The notes under the pieces were generated by a model. That model was not told where the DNA came from. It did not search any database and saw only the letters and a list, made by a program, of their open reading frames with translations. DNA of 64,000 bases from the NCBI RefSeq assembly GCF_041916735.1, contig NZ_JAYRYY010000001.1; one strand, written 5' to 3'. The stretch is from Zoogloea sp016790385. Lineage in GTDB: Bacteria; Pseudomonadota; Gammaproteobacteria; Burkholderiales; Rhodocyclaceae. Positions within the stretch are counted from its first letter, which is position 1. Each line of letters starts with the position of its first letter. Positions 61,376 through 64,000 of the stretch are shown here, piece by piece. Made by a program: the position numbers and the translations under genes.

Positions 61376-62002
61376 CTAGATCAGGGTGGGATGGGGATTG
61401 GCGATGCAGCGGTGGAAGGCGCCCACCTTGCTCACGATGAGCACCTGCGTCCCGTCTTCGAGCACATCGTCATCCAGATCGGGTTCGACCATCAGGTAGT
61501 GGGAGCGCCCCAGGCCGTCCCTGACGCGGGCCTGGGCGGCGAGCCCGCGGCGGGCCGTACCGCCCACGATCACGCCGACACGCCCGATCAGGGTCTGCTC
61601 GCTGACACTGCTCGTCTCGTCCCGGGGGATGATGTGGGCCACCAGCGCGCCCAGGCCGCGCACGGTTGCCAGCCCGGATGGCACCGCCAGCACGCCCGCG
61701 ATCCAGGCCGGCAAGTAGCCCCCGAAGAGCCCCCGGGCCACAATCTGCAGGCCGTAACCAAAGAGCGTGTAGCCCATCAGGAAGAGCAGCAGCAGGACCA
61801 GCGCAGGCACCTTGCCCAGGTGCAGCCAGCCCAGCACCCGATCCAGCCCGCTGTCCCCGTCGATCTCGGGGATGAGGTCGTCCAGCAGGTTGCTCGGGCT
61901 GAGGGAGATCAGCATGCCGATCCCCTCGAGCAGGCCAATGCCGATGATCAGGGCAAAGGCGATCCCGAAAGGCAGGGTTTGCTCCGCAGCGAAGAGACTC
62001 AC
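61376..62002 (-). CDS. YqiJ-like membrane protein with an OB-fold (NfeD-type) C-terminal domain
   Basis: A 208-residue protein. Membrane helices lie at about 12-32, 66-90 and 96-118, with a soluble C-terminal domain (about 130-200) of OB/NfeD character (TLIGRVGVIVGGTARRGLAAQARV). It is the usual partner of YqiK-type flotillins and may control flotillin assembly in the membrane. The ATG overlaps the stop of pspA-like gene by ATGA, and the flotillin gene follows 50 bases downstream. The role is inferred from the family pairing. Confidence 0.88.
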   Translation of the reverse strand: MSLFAAEQTLPFGIAFALIIGIGLLEGIGMLISLSPSNLLDDLIPEIDGDSGLDRVLGWLHLGKVPALVLLLLFLMGYTLFGYGLQIVARGLFGGYLPAWIAGVLAVPSGLATVRGLGALVAHIIPRDETSSVSEQTLIGRVGVIVGGTARRGLAAQARVRDGLGRSHYLMVEPDLDDDVLEDGTQVLIVSKVGAFHRCIANPHPTLI

Positions 62003-62667
62003 GCCCGGCCTGCCTTGAGCTGGGCGATACGCTCGGCGATCTTGTTGTCACGCACAAGCTCGTCGAGCTCCCTGAGCTGCGCGGCCTGCTGCAGCGTGCC
62101 GCCCCGGGTGGTGGCGGTGAGCCCGGTCTGACGTTCGTAAAGGCGGTCAAAGGCGTCGCTGACCTCACCAATACGCTGCTCCGCGCTGGCACCACCCGCC
62201 CTGGCGCTCGTTTGCGCCACCGCAGCGCGGCTCTTCCGGAAATCCGAAAGCGCCTCCGCCATCTCGCGTTTCTTGGCCAACAGGGCAGCGACAAAACCCT
62301 GCAACTCGCGCTCCTGCAGGGCGTGCTCGGACAAGGTGTTCTCAAGCACGGGCAGCTGGGCCTCGATATCGAGTTGCCGCGCCACCGCAGCACGCACGAG
62401 CTCGTCACGGCTCTGCGCCATGGCCTGCTCGATCTGCTCGGCCAGGCGGGCGTGCTGGACATTGAGGCTGGCATGTTGCTGCTGGGACAGGTGACGGTTG
62501 GCCGCGACGATTCCGAGCTCATGGCGCACATCGTCGATCACGCTGTCGGCCTCGCGCAGGGTCTGCTCCATCACGGTGTCCGGGGCCTGATCTTCCAGGC
62601 GATCCAGCAAGGCATGCACGCCCCCGGCAATCACGCGACCAACACGGGTTTTCAGGGAATCAGCCAT
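61999..62667 (-). CDS. PspA/IM30-family protein
   Basis: A 222-residue, nearly all helical protein with long coiled-coil stretches (about 40-150), as expected for PspA/Vipp1 (ESCRT-III-like) membrane repair proteins. It begins MADSLKTRVGRVIAGGVHALLDRLEDQAPD, which is the amphipathic N-terminal helix and first hairpin. PspA binds stressed inner membrane and inhibits or helps the cell keep its proton-motive force. The ATG at 62667 lies 1 base after the upstream gene's stop; the frame to 62952 is spurious. No PspF binding gene or sigma-54 site is near, so control probably comes from the upstream promoter at 63203-63230. Confidence 0.88.
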   Translation of the reverse strand: MADSLKTRVGRVIAGGVHALLDRLEDQAPDTVMEQTLREADSVIDDVRHELGIVAANRHLSQQQHASLNVQHARLAEQIEQAMAQSRDELVRAAVARQLDIEAQLPVLENTLSEHALQERELQGFVAALLAKKREMAEALSDFRKSRAAVAQTSARAGGASAEQRIGEVSDAFDRLYERQTGLTATTRGGTLQQAAQLRELDELVRDNKIAERIAQLKAGRA

Positions 62668-62668
62668 T

Positions 62669-63169
62669 TCAGGCTCCTTTCTTGAGGGGAAGACTCGTAG
62701 CAATCTCGACCGTAGCGGCCACATGGCGCCGGATGACTTCGGGGTCGTGCGCAGCGGCCGAGGCCGTGACCGCCTGTCGCAGCAAGGTCTCGCACAGGGC
62801 AAAGCTCCTCCGGACGAGGGTGTCCTCAAGCCTGGCAGCCTGGCTGGCGTCCTTCGGGGCCTGACTGAGGATGGAGGCCAGGGCAGCCGTCGTGAAATCC
62901 AGGATGGCGCCCAGCACTTCCGAGTGCGTCTCCCCCTGCCCTTCAAGCACAACCAGGGATTCCCGCAGCTGCCCCGTCAGCTCCCGCGCCCAGGCATGGG
63001 CTGCGGCATAGTCAAGGGCGCCGTCATGCTGGCGCTTGAGCTGGCCGAGCAGGACACGCAGTTTGTCGCTGTTGGTCGTGGCGCCATCGACACGCAGCTG
63101 CGCCAGCCACAGATACAGATCACCCGGAATCCGCGCGGAGATCGGCTCCATGCCACCTGCCTGACTCAT
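62669..63169 (-). CDS. Uncharacterised protein with a possible ribbon-helix-helix N-terminus; first gene of the PspA-flotillin operon
   Basis: A 166-residue protein. Residues of about 9-45 (ISARIPGDLYLWLAQLR, then a second helix with TNSDKLRVLLGQL) have the strand-helix-helix pattern of ribbon-helix-helix DNA-binding domains. The rest is helical with no recognised motif. The ATG at 63169 is chosen because GGAGGGG lies 4 bases upstream and the predicted transcript start (about 63196) leaves too little leader for the ATG at 63187. Its promoter contains alternating short half-sites, as bound by RHH repressors, so autoregulation is likely. This is inference; the function of the C-terminal part is unknown. 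Confidence 0.7.
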   Translation of the reverse strand: MSQAGGMEPISARIPGDLYLWLAQLRVDGATTNSDKLRVLLGQLKRQHDGALDYAAAHAWARELTGQLRESLVVLEGQGETHSEVLGAILDFTTAALASILSQAPKDASQAARLEDTLVRRSFALCETLLRQAVTASAAAHDPEVIRRHVAATVEIATSLPLKKGA

Positions 63170-63195
63170 ACGCCCCTCCATGCCCATGTCACATT

Positions 63196-63221
63196 GAACA
63201 CAATTGTATTCATATGAACAC
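63196..63221. promoter_or_regulatory. Patterned operator: three alternating half-sites
   Basis: GAACAC (63196-63201), its near inverse GTATTC (63206-63211) and GAACAC again (63216-63221) are spaced exactly 10 bp apart. They form two overlapping 16-bp near-palindromes, each with one mismatched pair. The array overlaps the -10 and spacer of the promoter. Confidence 0.65.
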
Positions 63222-63230
63222 AGAAGTCAA
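63203..63230 (-). promoter_or_regulatory. Sigma-70 promoter of the RHH-like/pspA/yqiJ/flotillin operon
   Basis: On the minus strand, -35 TTGACT (63230-63225) and -10 TACAAT (63208-63203) are 16 bases apart, 5/6 matches each. The predicted start is near 63196, 27 bases before the ATG at 63169. Confidence 0.65.
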
Positions 63231-63394
63231 TTCAGATATTCCGAATGGAAATGTCGAAAAAAACTTGCTGCGCGGGCAGGCGACGGATCGGCAAGCCGCG
63301 GGCCAAAGTCCGAAGTCGAATGAATTCGCCCCCACGGGAGAGCCGCCGCGCTGGCTGGCAGGCGACGCCAAACTGAGAAAGGTATGCAAAACGC

Positions 63395-63426
63395 AAAAAA
63401 GCCCTTGATTTCTCAAGGGCTTTTTT
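63395..63426. terminator. Rho-independent terminator, probably of a displaced tRNA gene
   Basis: A perfect 14-bp stem (AAAAAAGCCCTTGA with TCAAGGGCTTTTTT) with a 4-base loop. On the minus strand it follows the tRNA-like CCA end at 63430 by four bases, the usual spacing of a tRNA terminator. Confidence 0.85.
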
Positions 63427-63449
63427 AACTGGCGGAGAAGGAGTCCGCC
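63427..63449. other. Probable attachment site: 3' end of a tRNA gene (tRNA-Ser-like) at the edge of an integrated element
   Basis: On the minus strand CTCCTTCTCCGCCA (63443-63430) reads as an acceptor-stem 3' strand, discriminator G and CCA, as in bacterial tRNA-Ser. It is followed by a terminator. The T-arm that should precede it is absent, so the body of the tRNA was displaced. An integrase gene begins about 160 bases away. The segment also contains a 6-bp inverted repeat (GGCGGA/TCCGCC). The stretch to 63609 is AT-rich with no gene I can support. Confidence 0.55.
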
Positions 63450-63609
63450 TATATAAAGTCCATTCATATCCATGAAAGTCCAACACAAATCTACAAGCAC
63501 TTGTTTTTTTGTATTTTTTTCATAATGCACATCCAAACAAGTCCACAAACGACCAGCTCAAGCCAGCCCTTCGTGGCATACTGGATGGCACACCATTCAG
63601 GAGCCACCC

Positions 63610-63861
63610 GTGGCCATCATTACCGACACCAAGGCCCGAAACATCAAACCAGACGATCCCGCCATCCCACACGGCGGGATCACTGGCCTTGCACTCCACG
63701 CCGCTCAAAGCAAGGGACGCGGCAAGTGGGTGCTTCGCTACGTCAGCCCACTGACAGGCAAGCGTCGGAACGCCGGAGTTGGCGCATACCCGGAAGTCAG
63801 CATCGCAGAAGCAGCAAAACGCGCATCGGCGATGCGGATCGAACTCGCAGCGGGTAAGGAT
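63610..63861 (+). pseudogene. Tyrosine-type integrase (DUF4102 arm domain), 5' fragment interrupted by an IS
   Basis: The GTG start leads into a DUF4102 arm-type DNA-binding domain: AIITDTKARNIKPDD, GITGLALHA, KWVLRYVSPLTGKRRNAGVGAYPEVSIAEA and KRASAMRIELAAGKD. This is the N-terminus of P4-like integrases, normally about 400 residues. About 84 residues remain before the frame runs into the left end of an IS21-type element and stops at 63867. The core-binding and catalytic domains are missing, at least on this side of the insertion, so the integrase is probably inactive. Confidence 0.8.
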
Positions 63862-64000
63862 TGTTGATGCCGACCGAAAACTGACCAGCAAAAGGGGTGT
63901 ATACCGGCCGAAAACTGACCAGGGTGTTTGACCTATCCTGCCTAATTTTTAGGCAGAGGAAACGGGGTGATCACCATGGAGATGTTGGGCAGGATCAGAA
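63862..64000 (+). mobile_element. Left end of an IS21-family insertion sequence
   Basis: The segment starts with TGTTGATGCCGACC and contains two 15-bp direct copies of CCGAAAACTGACCAG at 63874-63888 and 63908-63922, the multiple terminal repeats usual for IS21 elements. The start of istA follows. The element runs past the window edge. The exact boundary (TG at 62) is inferred from the break in the integrase frame; the target duplication cannot be checked from this end alone. Confidence 0.75.
63967..64000 (+). CDS. istA: IS21-family transposase IstA, first codons (cut by the window edge)
   Basis: A GTG (63967) opens V-I-T-M-E-M-L-G-R-I-R, which fits the N-terminus of IS21 IstA transposases (the ATG at 63976 is an alternative). 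Only 11 codons are visible, so the call rests on the terminal repeats just upstream as much as on the peptide. Confidence 0.5.
   Translation, partial: MITMEMLGRIR

Noticed and set aside
63214..63408. A 64-codon plus-strand open frame beginning at ATG 63214.
   Set aside because: It starts inside the operon promoter, has no ribosome-binding site, runs into the tRNA terminator and has no recognisable protein pattern.
1..64000. CRISPR arrays, rRNA operons or complete tRNA genes.
   Set aside because: No regularly spaced repeats and no rRNA or full cloverleaf sequence were seen; only a tRNA 3'-end remnant at 63430 was found.

Overview
The window is about 64 kb of GC-rich DNA with dense, mostly operonic coding. 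It looks like the chromosome of a betaproteobacterium, most plausibly Rhodocyclales (Zoogloea/Thauera/Azoarcus type). The reasons are the XrtA/PEP-CTERM gene set (PrsT, PrsR, PrsK, exosortase-A-associated hydrolases, ACP, ligase and decarboxylase), a Kup transporter, PilS/PilR, and NtrC/sigma-54 controlled assimilatory nitrate reductase. The genus is an inference from gene content, not from a search.

Layout. 1-1.5 kb: 3' half of gcvP. 1.5-4.6 kb (minus): a secreted trypsin-like protease, a Sel1/SLT lytic transglycosylase and a TviB-type UDP-sugar dehydrogenase, overlapping one another. 4.6-12.4 kb (minus): prsT, prsR and prsK, then, across a terminator, the sugar-phosphate transferase that starts polysaccharide repeat assembly. 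12.6-14.5 kb: kup. 14.8-22.3 kb (minus): five overlapping genes, PP0621-like / pilS / pilR / a nucleobase-transporter-fused hybrid kinase / a LuxR-type response regulator. 22.3-25.4 kb: a methionine-type aminotransferase divergent from mtnA and a FucA-like aldolase, a likely methylthio-sugar salvage (DHAP shunt) pair. 25.4-34.3 kb (plus): a 1528-residue hybrid kinase, an HD-GYP regulator and a GGDEF-EAL protein. 34.3-36.6 kb (minus): a LEA14-like lipoprotein and two paralogous beta-hydroxyacid dehydrogenases. 36.7-45.8 kb: a tail-tube-like protein, ybiB, a caspase-family protease and a 2022-residue protein joining two alpha/beta hydrolases, a CHAT protease and TPR-like helices. 45.9-48.7 kb: nasA with a clear sigma-54 promoter and two NtrC-like sites. 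48.8-59.5 kb: second half of the exosortase/exopolysaccharide locus. 59.6-63.2 kb (minus): RHH-like protein, PspA, YqiJ-like protein and flotillin, a membrane-stress operon with a patterned operator. 63.4-64.0 kb: left edge of an integrated element: a tRNA 3'-end remnant with its terminator, an integrase fragment, and the left end of an IS21-family element that interrupts it.

How the parts work together. The two PEP-CTERM blocks, with the dehydrogenase, sugar transferase, GT4 enzyme, flippase and asparagine-synthase-like protein, would build and export an extracellular polysaccharide and tie PEP-CTERM protein expression to PrsK/PrsR. The c-di-GMP triplet could feed into the same sessile/floc lifestyle. 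The exosortase (xrtA) itself and the Wzz/Wzc-type genes are not in this window. The most unusual locus is the caspase plus CHAT/double-hydrolase pair, which has the architecture of a bacterial conflict or cell-suicide system.
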